Below are positions 17,242 to 24,941 of a stretch of 64,000 bases of DNA, in pieces. This DNA is from UBA8914 sp034002905 (GTDB lineage: Bacteria > Pseudomonadota > Alphaproteobacteria > UBA9219), in the NCBI GenBank assembly GCA_034002905.1, contig JAVEZQ010000001.1, positions 1 through 64,000 on the forward strand. The letters run 5' to 3'. The translations under genes and the position numbers were made by a program. Under the pieces are notes generated by a model that saw only the letters and a program-made list of their open reading frames with translations, had not been told where the DNA came from and ran no database searches. The first letter of the stretch is position 1. Each line of letters begins with the position of its first letter.

Positions 17242-18930
17242 TTATTTTTCGCGAGGGAAGGGCCAAGCTAAGACACCACCTTCCATAACTTGAACGTTTT
17301 TCCATCCATTTCCTTCAAGAATGAGGGCTGCTTCATAGCCGCGCAGGGAAATTTTACAGTAGCAAATAATTTCTTTGTCTACAGGGATTTCGTTTAAGCG
17401 CGCACGTAACAAATTTAAAGGAATCAGTTTTTCTCCGACGCCGAGGCGCATGGCTTCGAATTCGTCAGCATCCCGAACGTCAAGGAGAAACGGCGGGTTG
17501 GTTGAGTCGAGTTTTTCTTTGACCATGGTTGCAGAAATGCCTTTTAACCGGCCTTTCATTTTGTTTTGCATTAAATGTGCTGTCGCGATGCCATGGTCGA
17601 GGGCCAAGGAAAAAGGTGGCGCATATGGCAAATCGGCGTTGACCATATCTTCCACTGTCAGATTTCCTTTGATTGCGGTTGCCCATAAAACGATTTGTTT
17701 TGATACGTCGCCCAGCCCGATGCATTGTGCACCTAGAATTTTTCCGGTTTTTCGTTCAATGACAAGTTTCGAGATTAGAGGTTTGCCGGACATAAAGCCT
17801 GGCTTGTCTGGGCTGGCATTGATGACGGTTTCAATGTCGTTAAAGCCATTCTGGCGTGCGCTTCTTTCGTTTAGACCCGTTGTGCCTGCGGCATAATCGA
17901 AAATTTTGCATATACCCGTTTGGATCGAGCCCGAGAATGTTGCAGTTTTCCCGATTACGGCGTTTTCTCCTGCCACGCGGCCTTCAAGATTTGCTAGATC
18001 GCCGTAGGGCGCATGAATTTTTTTTCTTGTGATAATTTGTTCGATCTCGACGCAATCGCCTGCTGCGAAAATATTTGGATCGGATGTACCCATGTAGTGA
18101 TCGACGACGATGCCGCCTGTTGAGCCTATCTCAAGACCTGCTTCCTTTGCTAAAGCACTGTTTGGACGAACGCCTACGGCTACGACGACAAGAGAACAAG
18201 GCAAAATCTCGCCGTTGGCGAGGCGAACGCCCGTTACATGACCATTTTCACCTTCAAAAGCTTCGAGTCCATTGGATGTGTGAACAGTTACGCCCTTGTT
18301 GCGCACATAGTTTTCTACGAGTTTGGCCATTTCTAAGTCTAAAAAGCCTAAAAGTTGAGGCATTCTCTCGACGATGGCTGTTTCAATTCCGGCTAGACGT
18401 AAGGCTTCGCTGGCTTCGATACCGATAAGGCCTCCTCCGATGACTACTGCTTTCGAAATTTTCTTTTCATCCCTAATTGTACGAAGGAAGTCGGCATCTT
18501 CCATGTTCTGCAGGGTCGAGATGCCTTTAAGTTCACGCCCAGGAACAGCTGGGATGATTGGTAAAGCACCCGTTGCGATTACGAGGGAATCATAAGAAAT
18601 GTTTTCTTCTTCCCCCGTTTTGAGGTTTTTGACTCTGACTTTTTTTCCAATTCTGTCTATTGAAAGAGCCTCAGTTTGGATACGAGCATCTATTTTTTTT
18701 GTGTTAAGATAAAATTTTGGATCTCTTACCACGCCTGTCGGAGTGCATAACAACATATTGCGGTTGTCAAAGAATCCGCCGACATAATACGGATAGCCGC
18801 AAGACGCCATGGAAAGGTAAGGACTTTTTTGAATCAATGTGATTTCAGCAGATTCGTCCATACGTCGAGCCTTGGCCGCAGCTTTAGGGCCAGCGGCAGA
18901 TCCGCCTATGACGACGATTTTTTTGCCCAC
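17242..18930 (-). CDS. CoA-disulfide reductase with C-terminal rhodanese domain
   Basis: 562 residues. Residues 1-450 are an FAD/NAD(P)H disulfide oxidoreductase with IVVIGGSAAGPKAAAKARRM (FAD Rossmann), the single redox Cys44 in YLSMASCGYPYYVGG, AVVIGGGLIGIEASEALRLA (NADPH site), and the dimerisation domain. Residues ~470-560 are a rhodanese domain whose active loop Cys525 sits in ICYCKISLRGYEAAL. The family (CdrA/CoADR-RHD) reduces CoA disulfide or CoA persulfide and polysulfide, so sulfur or thiol redox work is likely. Start ATG at 18930 has GGAG upstream. It lies in the mobile segment and is more AT-rich than the flanks. Confidence 0.9.
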   Translation of the reverse strand: MGKKIVVIGGSAAGPKAAAKARRMDESAEITLIQKSPYLSMASCGYPYYVGGFFDNRNMLLCTPTGVVRDPKFYLNTKKIDARIQTEALSIDRIGKKVRVKNLKTGEEENISYDSLVIATGALPIIPAVPGRELKGISTLQNMEDADFLRTIRDEKKISKAVVIGGGLIGIEASEALRLAGIETAIVERMPQLLGFLDLEMAKLVENYVRNKGVTVHTSNGLEAFEGENGHVTGVRLANGEILPCSLVVVAVGVRPNSALAKEAGLEIGSTGGIVVDHYMGTSDPNIFAAGDCVEIEQIITRKKIHAPYGDLANLEGRVAGENAVIGKTATFSGSIQTGICKIFDYAAGTTGLNERSARQNGFNDIETVINASPDKPGFMSGKPLISKLVIERKTGKILGAQCIGLGDVSKQIVLWATAIKGNLTVEDMVNADLPYAPPFSLALDHGIATAHLMQNKMKGRLKGISATMVKEKLDSTNPPFLLDVRDADEFEAMRLGVGEKLIPLNLLRARLNEIPVDKEIICYCKISLRGYEAALILEGNGWKNVQVMEGGVLAWPFPREK

Positions 18931-18976
18931 GATGTTTCTCCTTTATTACAAATTTGTTTTTGAGGGAGATATTAAT

Positions 18977-19039
18977 ATGGCCAAATTGTCTTCAATTGCG
19001 TTAACATTTTTAATAATGCCTCAATTAGTTTTTGCGTAA
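18977..19039 (+). CDS. 20-residue orphan signal-peptide-like ORF (perhaps a truncated gene)
   Basis: The frame MAKLSSIALTFLIMPQLVFA then stop is a perfect small signal peptide: one Lys, a hydrophobic core, and an end resembling a signal-peptidase site. GGGAG lies 8 nt upstream of the ATG. The reading frame after the stop continues for only 13 codons (TFCKELSEF...). It is divergent from the disulfide reductase with 46 bp between starts. Either it is the front of a gene whose body was lost at the downstream repeat, or a genuine membrane micropeptide. Confidence 0.4.
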   Translation: MAKLSSIALTFLIMPQLVFA

Positions 19040-19093
19040 ACTTTTTGTAAGGAACTCTCGGAATTTTCTCTTCGCGGATTTAACTAGCCAGTG

Positions 19094-19336
19094 CATAAAA
19101 ACACCGCCCGAAGGGCGGTATTTTTATGAATAGTGCGGTCAAGAAGAATTGATGAAAACCTCCCTTAGGTCGGTTTTTACCCTTCGGGCGCACTTTTACT
19201 TCGCTGTTGCTCCGCAAAAGTTGCGTCCAAAACGCTCCTGTTGGCGCGTTTTGTGAACTTCCACTTCGTGGAAGATCGAGATTACGTGGCGGACAAACGC
19301 TAACAAAAAAGCCGCCCAAAGGGCGGCTTTTTTGTT
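19094..19336. repeat. Stack of five hairpins between two terminators
   Basis: Five successive perfect or near-perfect hairpins occupy 243 bp. They are a bidirectional terminator at 19094-19128 (CCGCCC/GGGCGG with A/T flanks), a stem at 19189-19197/19216-19225, AAAACGC/GCGTTTT at 19229-19252, CTTCCAC/GTGGAAG at 19258-19274, and a terminator at 19302-19336 (GCCGCCC/GGGCGGC in A/T runs). No ORF is convincing. It may end transcription from both sides of the mobile segment; the middle stems have no assigned role. Confidence 0.65.
19132..19145. repeat. 14-bp copy of the tRNA-Leu 3' end (possible att remnant)
   Basis: GTGCGGTCAAGAAG repeats the 3' acceptor segment of the tRNA-Leu gene at 22328-22341 in the same orientation. 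As in the real locus, an intrinsic terminator lies just upstream. A direct repeat of a tRNA 3' end is the usual trace of a tyrosine-recombinase integration, but no integrase gene is present in the 3.2 kb between them, so this is suggestive only. Confidence 0.4.
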
Positions 19337-19343
19337 AGCTGAT

Positions 19344-19444
19344 GCGCCCAAATGGAACTATATCTGAACTTTTCAGACGCACACGAAGTGATTAACACAA
19401 TGGTTGATTGGGGCGCAATCTTAAATAGTCTTTAGCAAAATCAG
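19344..19444. repeat. ~100-bp direct repeat, copy 2
   Basis: This is the partner of 13441-13540, in the same orientation, with one extra T near position 20 and scattered substitutions. Like copy 1 it stands just after a terminator-like hairpin. The in-frame stops show this copy is not coding. Together the copies bound a 5.8-kb segment with foreign-looking genes. Confidence 0.7.
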
Positions 19445-19540
19445 CCGTCTATGAACGCGCTCGTTTTATAGAGCGGTGCGGGTTCGTGTGCCAGTGACGT
19501 TCTCCCCATCTTCGGGGCAATTTGATTTAGAGTCTTTCGG

Positions 19541-20074
19541 TTAAAATAGGCATGTTCGGGTTTGTGCGCAAGCGGCAGGCTGCTCGACCGCAAGAGTCGA
19601 GAGCAGACTGGCGCGGAAGGTGGCCGGTGGCACATTTCCAAGGCTGCCGTGGGGCCGGACATCGTTGTAATCCCGCCGCCGCGCCTCAATGAGCCGCCGA
19701 GCGTGAGCGAGGCCTTCGAACACGTGTTCATTTAGGCATTCGTCTCTGCTGCGCCCGTTCAGGCTTTCTGTGTATCCGTTTTCTCTTGGCTTTCCTGACG
19801 TGATGTAGTGCCATTCGATGCCTCGTTCTTGCGCCCACGCCAGAACCGCACGGCTTGTGAACTCTGTTCCGTTGTCGCTCACGATGCACAAGGGTTTGCC
19901 ATAGCGGACAACGAGCCTATCAAGTTCTCGAGCAACGCGCGCCCCGCCGATAGACGTATCAGCCATTAACGTCAGGCACTCTCGGCTGCATTGATCCATG
20001 ATACCAAGAACACGGAACCGCCGCCCCTCGGCTGAGCCCAACATCCCGTTGGGATCGCCTTTCTGAGACGTCAT
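19541..20074 (-). pseudogene. IS3 transposase OrfB, internally deleted
   Basis: The surviving 177 codons hold the C-terminal DDE core: EGRRFRVLGIMDQCSRECL, the second Asp in IVSDNGTEFTS and the Glu in ENGYTESLNGRSRDECLNEH. The expected N terminus begins in another frame right after orfA (KKLVRPTQKRQAIKILTENH, then DVSERR) and breaks at about 20060, where roughly 100 codons with the HTH region and the first catalytic Asp are missing. The protein cannot be active. Its apparent Met start is an artefact of the deletion. Confidence 0.88.
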
Positions 20075-20119
20075 GATTTTCTGTCAGGATTTTTATCGCC
20101 TGCCGTTTCTGGGTAGGCC

Positions 20120-20383
20120 TTACCAGTTTTTTGACAGAAGCTCTTTCATCATGAGCTTATCAAGCTCGGCATCGGCCAACAGTCGCTTCAGCTTGGCGTT
20201 CTCGGCCTCTAGCTGCTTCAGGCGCTTCGCGTCCGAAACGTCCATCCCGCCGAACTTCGCCTTCCAGTTATAAAACGTCGCCTCGCTGATCCTGTGACGC
20301 CTGCACAGGTCGCCCGTTTTGGCTCCGGCCTCCGCTTCCTTCAAGACTCGGATGATCTGTTCTTCCGTAAATCGCTTCTTCAT
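20120..20383 (-). CDS. IS3-family transposase OrfA
   Basis: 87 residues: a helix-turn-helix DNA-binding subunit (RFTEEQIIRVLKEAEAG, then LCRRHRISEATFYNWKAKFG) followed by a leucine-zipper-like segment (LKQLEAENAKLKRLLADAEL). In intact elements it is joined to OrfB by a -1 frameshift. An A-AAA-AAC slippery heptamer is visible at its end, just before the tryptophan codon and stop. Since OrfB is broken, OrfA can at most act as a binding or regulatory protein. Confidence 0.92.
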   Translation of the reverse strand: MKKRFTEEQIIRVLKEAEAGAKTGDLCRRHRISEATFYNWKAKFGGMDVSDAKRLKQLEAENAKLKRLLADAELDKLMMKELLSKNW

Positions 20384-20595
20384 CGTCTGCTCCCTTGCTC
20401 AGGTTGCAGCCTCTATCTCATTTTGCCTCAGTTTACGGGGAGAACGTCAATGCCATTACTGGAGGCGCCCAAAAACGGATTTTTTCTTGTGTGCTTTTTT
20501 ATTCTTAACTATGGTTAATGTGTTTAAAGTCCCCCCGTCGTCGCCCTTTTTTATACTCAATTAAAAGGGTTAGTTTCTCGTGAAAGGTTGTATTT

Positions 20596-22260
20596 ATGTT
20601 GTCTCGGTTCAAAATCGCTGTTCGTCTGGCCTTTGGGTTTCTGGCCCTTATTTTGATTGTTGCCTTTATCAGCGGAGCGGTTTTGTCGAAAGGCAACAGT
20701 TTGCAGTCTCTTTTCGGTGATGTTATCAGGGCTGGCGAAAACTCGACAAGAATTGAAAGCATACGGGCTGACATTTATCAAACGCGTGCGCGGCTTTGGA
20801 AAGAGGTGCTGGCCGGAGATGGCAAGTATAAAGCCATGATTGCCAAAAGCATGGAGGAAATCTCCGCAGTCATTGAAAAGCAGGTTGAGTCGTCAAAAAC
20901 CCCATCCGTCAGGAAGAAGGTAGAAGAACTTCAATTTCTTTTTAATGAATATAAAAAACTTGTCGATCAGCTTTGGGCAGCTAGAGACAGCGGCTCTTCC
21001 GATGTTTCTTTTTATCTTAAGGCCATCGGGGCGAATGCGGCTAAAATGGATGCTGTGGTTGCGGCTCTTACCGATGATTATAGTTTGAACGCCAATAGTA
21101 GAGTGGACCATGCGCTGGCCGAGTTAAGCGCTCTTTCAAACATGTCGTTAATCGCTGGTATCTTTTCTGTGCTGCTTGGCTTGCTACTTTTGATTTTGAC
21201 TTCTCGCAGCATTGTCAACCCAGTGCGGGGTATGACTCGGGCCATGAGTCAGATTGCAGGCGGTGATCTTGCCGTTGAAGTACCTGCCAAAGACCGGTTG
21301 GATGAAGTTGGTGAAATGGCCCAAGCTTTACAAGTGTTTAAAGAAAACGCCACCCATGTAAAAGAACTTCGTCAGGAGCAGGAAAAGGCTGCGGCTAAAG
21401 CCGCTGAAGAAAGACGCCAGTCAATGGTCAGCATGGCAAATATGTTTGAATCTAAGGTGATGGGCGTTGTTAAAGGCGTATCGGTTTCTTCAACAGAAAT
21501 GCAATCGACAGCCAAAAAAATGTCTGAGATTGCGCAGAAAACTAGTTCGCAAGCCTCCTCGGTGGCGGCAGCCTCTACGCAAGCCAATGCCAATGTTGAA
21601 ACGGTTGCCGCTTCGACAGAGGAACTTTCGGCATCCATTGCCGAAATCAGCAGCCGTGTATCAGAAGCGGCGCGCGTGGCCGAGCAGGCTGCGGAGACAA
21701 GTGAAAGCACAGCGCAAACCATTGAGAAGTTGGCTGAAGCTTCAACGAAAATCGGCGTTGTTGTCGAGCTTATTAGTTCCATTGCCTCTCAAACAAACCT
21801 GTTGGCATTGAATGCAACCATTGAAGCCGCCCGTGCGGGTGAAGCCGGCAAGGGCTTTGCTGTTGTGGCAAGTGAAGTTAAGGGACTGGCTAATCAAACA
21901 GCCCAAGCGACAGAGGAGATAACAGGACAGATTGCTTCAGTTCAAACAGAAACAAGTCGCGCGGTTGAGGCGATAAAAGCAATTTCGCAAATTATCAATC
22001 AGGTCAAAGATATCTCGTCAAGTATTGCCGCCGCAGTTGAAGAACAGGGCGCTGCAACGCGCGAGATTTCCAGTAATGTTTTACAAGCCTCTCAAGGGAC
22101 CCACGAAGTTTCCTCGAATATCGTGTCGGTTACAGAAGCCGCTACGCAAACAGGTGCCGCTGCCGAGCAAGTTCTTGTGACGGCTGATAATCTAGCCCAA
22201 AACGCTGACGTGCTGCGTAAAGAGGTTGAAGGATTCCTCTCCAACATTCGGGAAGGGTAA
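20596..22260 (+). CDS. Methyl-accepting chemotaxis protein
   Basis: 554 residues. TM1 spans about 7-29 and TM2 about 187-210, enclosing a ~155-residue periplasmic four-helix-type sensor. A HAMP domain follows (SIVNPVRGMTRAMSQIAGGD), then the signalling domain with the hairpin tip SSIASQTNLLALNATIEAAR and AGEAGKGFAVVASEVKGLA, which contacts CheA/CheW. There is no C-terminal CheR/CheB-docking pentapeptide. Ligand is unknown. AAAGG lies 9 nt before the ATG. It stands alone between the IS3 element and tRNA-Leu, with no che genes nearby, and may belong to the inserted segment. Confidence 0.95.
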   Translation: MLSRFKIAVRLAFGFLALILIVAFISGAVLSKGNSLQSLFGDVIRAGENSTRIESIRADIYQTRARLWKEVLAGDGKYKAMIAKSMEEISAVIEKQVESSKTPSVRKKVEELQFLFNEYKKLVDQLWAARDSGSSDVSFYLKAIGANAAKMDAVVAALTDDYSLNANSRVDHALAELSALSNMSLIAGIFSVLLGLLLLILTSRSIVNPVRGMTRAMSQIAGGDLAVEVPAKDRLDEVGEMAQALQVFKENATHVKELRQEQEKAAAKAAEERRQSMVSMANMFESKVMGVVKGVSVSSTEMQSTAKKMSEIAQKTSSQASSVAAASTQANANVETVAASTEELSASIAEISSRVSEAARVAEQAAETSESTAQTIEKLAEASTKIGVVVELISSIASQTNLLALNATIEAARAGEAGKGFAVVASEVKGLANQTAQATEEITGQIASVQTETSRAVEAIKAISQIINQVKDISSSIAAAVEEQGAATREISSNVLQASQGTHEVSSNIVSVTEAATQTGAAAEQVLVTADNLAQNADVLRKEVEGFLSNIREG

Positions 22261-22268
22261 AGGCTTAA

Positions 22269-22320
22269 GAGGTAGCTCTTGGAACTACCTCATCAAAAAG
22301 CCCCCTAAAGGGGGCTTTTT
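22269..22320 (+). terminator. Double-hairpin terminator after the chemotaxis receptor
   Basis: A GAGGTAG/CTACCTC stem at 22269-22291 is followed by AAAAAGCCCCC/GGGGGCTTTTT at 22295-22320 with a four-base loop. The A and T flanks make it work in both directions, ending the receptor transcript and also the tRNA-Leu transcript from the opposite strand. Confidence 0.9.
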
Positions 22321-22325
22321 GTTGT

Positions 22326-22412
22326 TGGTGCGGTCAAGAAGACTCGAACTTCCACGGTATTTCTACCACAGCGACCTCAACGCTGCGCGTCTACCAATTC
22401 CGCCATGACCGC
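22326..22412 (-). tRNA. tRNA-Leu (GAG anticodon)
   Basis: The reverse strand folds as an 87-nt class II tRNA with encoded CCA (22326-22328), acceptor GCGGTCA/TGACCGC, D-loop GGAATTGGTAGAC, an anticodon loop containing TTGAGGT, a long variable arm and TTCGAGT in the T arm. GAG reads CUC and CUU codons. Its 3' half is echoed at 19132. Confidence 0.96.
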
Positions 22413-22537
22413 ACGGGGCTTTCGCCGGTAGGCCCGTAGGGTTAGCAGAAATTTGGGGGGCAAATCAAGCAAAAGCTGAACTCCTGTCCGGAGCGCAGAA
22501 AAAGGCCGTTTGCCAGCCCTTTTGTAAGGTACCGTCG

Positions 22538-23398
22538 TTATTTTTCCTCTGGGGCAAGGGTATCTTGCCCAAGTCCGTATCGATCTAGAAGGTTAAGAAA
22601 GGTGGCCTTGTTTTCCGGTCGGGCGGTGTCGGTCATGGTCTGAACATAGTCGAACCAGCGTTGGTCGCCTTTTTTGACAGGAAAGGACATGGAAACGGTG
22701 AAAACCGGCGAATCATCAAAACGGCGTATGACGTTCGGATTGGCCTTCATATAATCCATGGCAGAGACGTGTTCATTGAGGATCACATCGGCCTTGCCAT
22801 AGCGAAGTTGGTTATAAAGATCAGCAGGCGATGTCATTTGAGGCAGGCTTACGTATTTTGCCTTTGGAAAGAGCTCTGATGTTTTGGGGCCGGCAAGATA
22901 ACCATCCACAAACGCGAAGCGCGCCGTTTGAAGCTGTTCGCGCGTCAGTGTGCTGTTTTGCGGGACATAGAGGTAGTAGGGCATTTTGCCGAAGCTGCCC
23001 GCAAAATCGAATGCCTTCTTAAAATCTTCATTGGGTGAGCAGGGCACGCAAAAACTATCGATACGACCATAATCAATCGCTGGTTTGATTTGATCAAAAG
23101 GTACTTCGGCTACCCACTCGATTTTCTTTCCTTTGCGCGCTGCTGTCTGCTCGAGATAATCGACGGTCAAGCCGCTCAGCTCGCCAGTGTTGGGGTCTTT
23201 AGAGATGAAGGGTTCATAAACCCAATACCCACAGCGGATTACGCCAGATTTTTCGACTTGATCAAGGGTTGAAGGTGTGGAAGGGGCCTCCCCCGTTTTT
23301 GTGGTATCTGGCGCGACGGGTATTGGCGTGAAGCGCAAGGCCAGCATAATAAGCGTGACGATGATTGCAAAAACAACGATAGGGGAGGTTTTTTTCAT
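22538..23398 (-). CDS. Family 3 periplasmic solute-binding protein (amino-acid/ionic solute type)
   Basis: 286 residues. An N-terminal signal anchor (VVFAIIVTLIMLALRF) is followed by SBP_bac_3 features: VEKSGVIRCGYWVYEPFI at the start of the mature lobe, GELSGLTVDYLE and GRIDSFCVPCSPN. It would bind a small polar solute outside the membrane, but no permease or ATPase gene adjoins it. The lack of a clear cleavage site suggests it may stay membrane-tethered. The ATG at 23398 has AAAGGA upstream; an in-frame ATG at 23428 with its own AGGAAAG is a real alternative. It is divergent from lipB. Confidence 0.8.
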   Translation of the reverse strand: MKKTSPIVVFAIIVTLIMLALRFTPIPVAPDTTKTGEAPSTPSTLDQVEKSGVIRCGYWVYEPFISKDPNTGELSGLTVDYLEQTAARKGKKIEWVAEVPFDQIKPAIDYGRIDSFCVPCSPNEDFKKAFDFAGSFGKMPYYLYVPQNSTLTREQLQTARFAFVDGYLAGPKTSELFPKAKYVSLPQMTSPADLYNQLRYGKADVILNEHVSAMDYMKANPNVIRRFDDSPVFTVSMSFPVKKGDQRWFDYVQTMTDTARPENKATFLNLLDRYGLGQDTLAPEEK

Positions 23399-23471
23399 GG
23401 ACGTCATCCTTTTTCTTTTCTTAACCATGGCTAAGCTTTCCTTTTCTGGCAAGGGGAATTAAAGAAAGAGG

Positions 23472-24122
23472 ATGGAAAAGTTTTCTCATCCCTCCGCACT
23501 TGAATGGCGTACAGAATCTTCCCCTGTGCCCTATGAAAAGGCTCTTGCCGAAATGCAGGCGCGGGTTGAAGGGATTCTGGCCGGACAAGCTGCGGAAAAA
23601 GTCTGGTTTTTGGAGCATCCGCCTCTTTATACGGCCGGAACGAGCGCCAACGCGACCGATCTGCTTTCTCCTGCGCGGTTTCCTGTCTATCAAACGGGAA
23701 GGGGCGGGCAGTACACCTATCACGGACCGGGGCAGCGCGTGGCCTATGTTATGATGGATCTGGCGCGGCGGGATCATGATTTGCGCGCCCATGTGTGGCG
23801 GCTTGAGGAATGGATCATTCGCGCCCTGCGGACTTTTGACGTTAAGGGAGATCGCCGCGAAGGTCGCATCGGCATCTGGGTTTTTGACCGTAGAGGCGAG
23901 GAGAAAAAGATCGCGGCGCTGGGCGTTCGGGCGCGGCGCTGGGTGACCTCACATGGGGTTGCGCTGAATGTCGCGCCGGATCTGTCACATTATGCGGGGA
24001 TCGTTCCGTGCGGGATCACGGGCTATGGCGTGACGTCACTTAAGGCGCTGGGTGTTGAGGTGTCGATGGCTGAGGTTGATGGCGCGTTGGCTAATCAGTT
24101 TGATAAAATCTTTACATCTTGA
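23472..24122 (+). CDS. lipB: Octanoyltransferase LipB
   Basis: 216 residues. It moves the octanoyl group from octanoyl-ACP onto lipoyl domains, the first step of protein lipoylation. Motifs are RGGQYTYHGPGQRVAYVM, the catalytic Lys region KKIAALGVRARRW, SHGVALNV and the catalytic Cys in GIVPCGITGYGVTS. AAAGAGG stands almost directly against the ATG, an unusually short spacing. The 3' end overlaps the convergent HNH gene by 11 bp. Confidence 0.95.
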   Translation: MEKFSHPSALEWRTESSPVPYEKALAEMQARVEGILAGQAAEKVWFLEHPPLYTAGTSANATDLLSPARFPVYQTGRGGQYTYHGPGQRVAYVMMDLARRDHDLRAHVWRLEEWIIRALRTFDVKGDRREGRIGIWVFDRRGEEKKIAALGVRARRWVTSHGVALNVAPDLSHYAGIVPCGITGYGVTSLKALGVEVSMAEVDGALANQFDKIFTS

Positions 24123-24777
24123 GCGTGGATTGGCGACTGTAGATAAGAGTCCTATGACTCGTCGGTTGGCCAGCTTTATTTTTTGCGTGTTTTCTTCCTC
24201 TTCGTTCTTGGACTCTTTCGAGAGGCTCAATACCGATTTGTGGACAGTCACTCCAAATCAAGGCCGGAAAATAAGGGATCAGGATTTCCGCTTGTTGACC
24301 AATTGTTAAACCAAAGATTTGGGCATTGATAAACCGGTGAATGCGTTCATGCGTGTTGCGCGGGATGAAGGCTAGATGTTCATTCGTGCCGCCAACATGA
24401 AGCGGGATAACGTGATGACATTCCAGCCCATCAAAGGATAAATCCTTGTCCACGGGCCGAAGTGAGGGATAGGTATCGCACAGGTCTTGAACCGTTCTTT
24501 TATAGTCGTCCTGAATGGTTGATTCATATTCTTTGCGAAAAGCCCCTGTCACTTGTGGGGGCTGAATTTCTGCTGGAAAGCAAAAGAGCGACCATGGCTT
24601 CGGAAAGGTAAAAACAATATCGACAGTGCGCCGTGTGACGCCTTTTTTTTGCCTGCGCCACTCAGCAACGATGTGTTGGAGCTGATTCCCCATGATAGAG
24701 GGGTAATCTGGAAATGTTCGAGCTATTGAAAAGGGAAGTCCATCATTCTCCCATGTCGAACTATGCGCCGCGCTCAT
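24112..24777 (-). CDS. HNH-nuclease-like protein
   Basis: 221 residues. The recognisable part is a compact beta-beta-alpha-metal site, LECHHVIPLHVGGTNEHLAF followed by IPRNTHERIH, with the paired His, the Asn and the distal His of HNH nucleases in order. The first ~115 residues are unassigned. The C terminus is basic. HNH domains occur in restriction, toxin and homing proteins; nothing nearby (no methylase, immunity gene or phage gene) tells which applies. It converges on lipB. Confidence 0.65.
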   Translation of the reverse strand: MSAAHSSTWENDGLPFSIARTFPDYPSIMGNQLQHIVAEWRRQKKGVTRRTVDIVFTFPKPWSLFCFPAEIQPPQVTGAFRKEYESTIQDDYKRTVQDLCDTYPSLRPVDKDLSFDGLECHHVIPLHVGGTNEHLAFIPRNTHERIHRFINAQIFGLTIGQQAEILIPYFPALIWSDCPQIGIEPLERVQERRGRKHAKNKAGQPTSHRTLIYSRQSTLKM

Positions 24778-24888
24778 GCAAACCGTATCCCGTTATACTG
24801 AATCAACCATGAATGAATAGCTTCATATTTAGAATAATTATGGGGAGCTGGGCAAAAGGTTTTTGTTGTTTTTCCTGATGTTAACCAA

Positions 24889-24921
24889 AAAAAGGCCTCG
24901 CCATGTTGGCGAGGCCTTTTT
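24889..24921. terminator. Bidirectional terminator downstream of phaR
   Basis: AAAAAGGCCTCGCC (24889-24902) pairs with GGCGAGGCCTTTTT (24908-24921) around ATGTT. The stem is long and flanked by A and T runs. It ends the phaR transcript, read leftward. The rest of 24778-24941 contains no gene. Confidence 0.92.
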
Positions 24922-24941
24922 GTTGTTTTTTCTGAGTCGGC

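Larger units (their letters stand above)
19495..20449 (-). mobile_element. Defective IS3-family insertion sequence
   Basis: The 955-bp element has terminal inverted repeats TGACGTTCTCCCC (19495-19507) and GGGGAGAACGTCA (20437-20449); similarity continues imperfectly for about 40 bp inward. The outer bases TG...CA are typical of IS3. It encodes orfA complete and orfB with an internal deletion; intact relatives are about 1.2-1.3 kb. No clear target duplication flanks it, so rearrangement after insertion is possible. Confidence 0.9.

Noticed and set aside
19132..19145. A second functional tRNA-Leu
   Set aside because: Only 14 bp of the 3' end are present; no anticodon or D arm exists nearby.
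19080..19319. 79-residue frame across the hairpin cluster
   Set aside because: It is made from palindromic and terminator sequence; its residues merely read the repeats.
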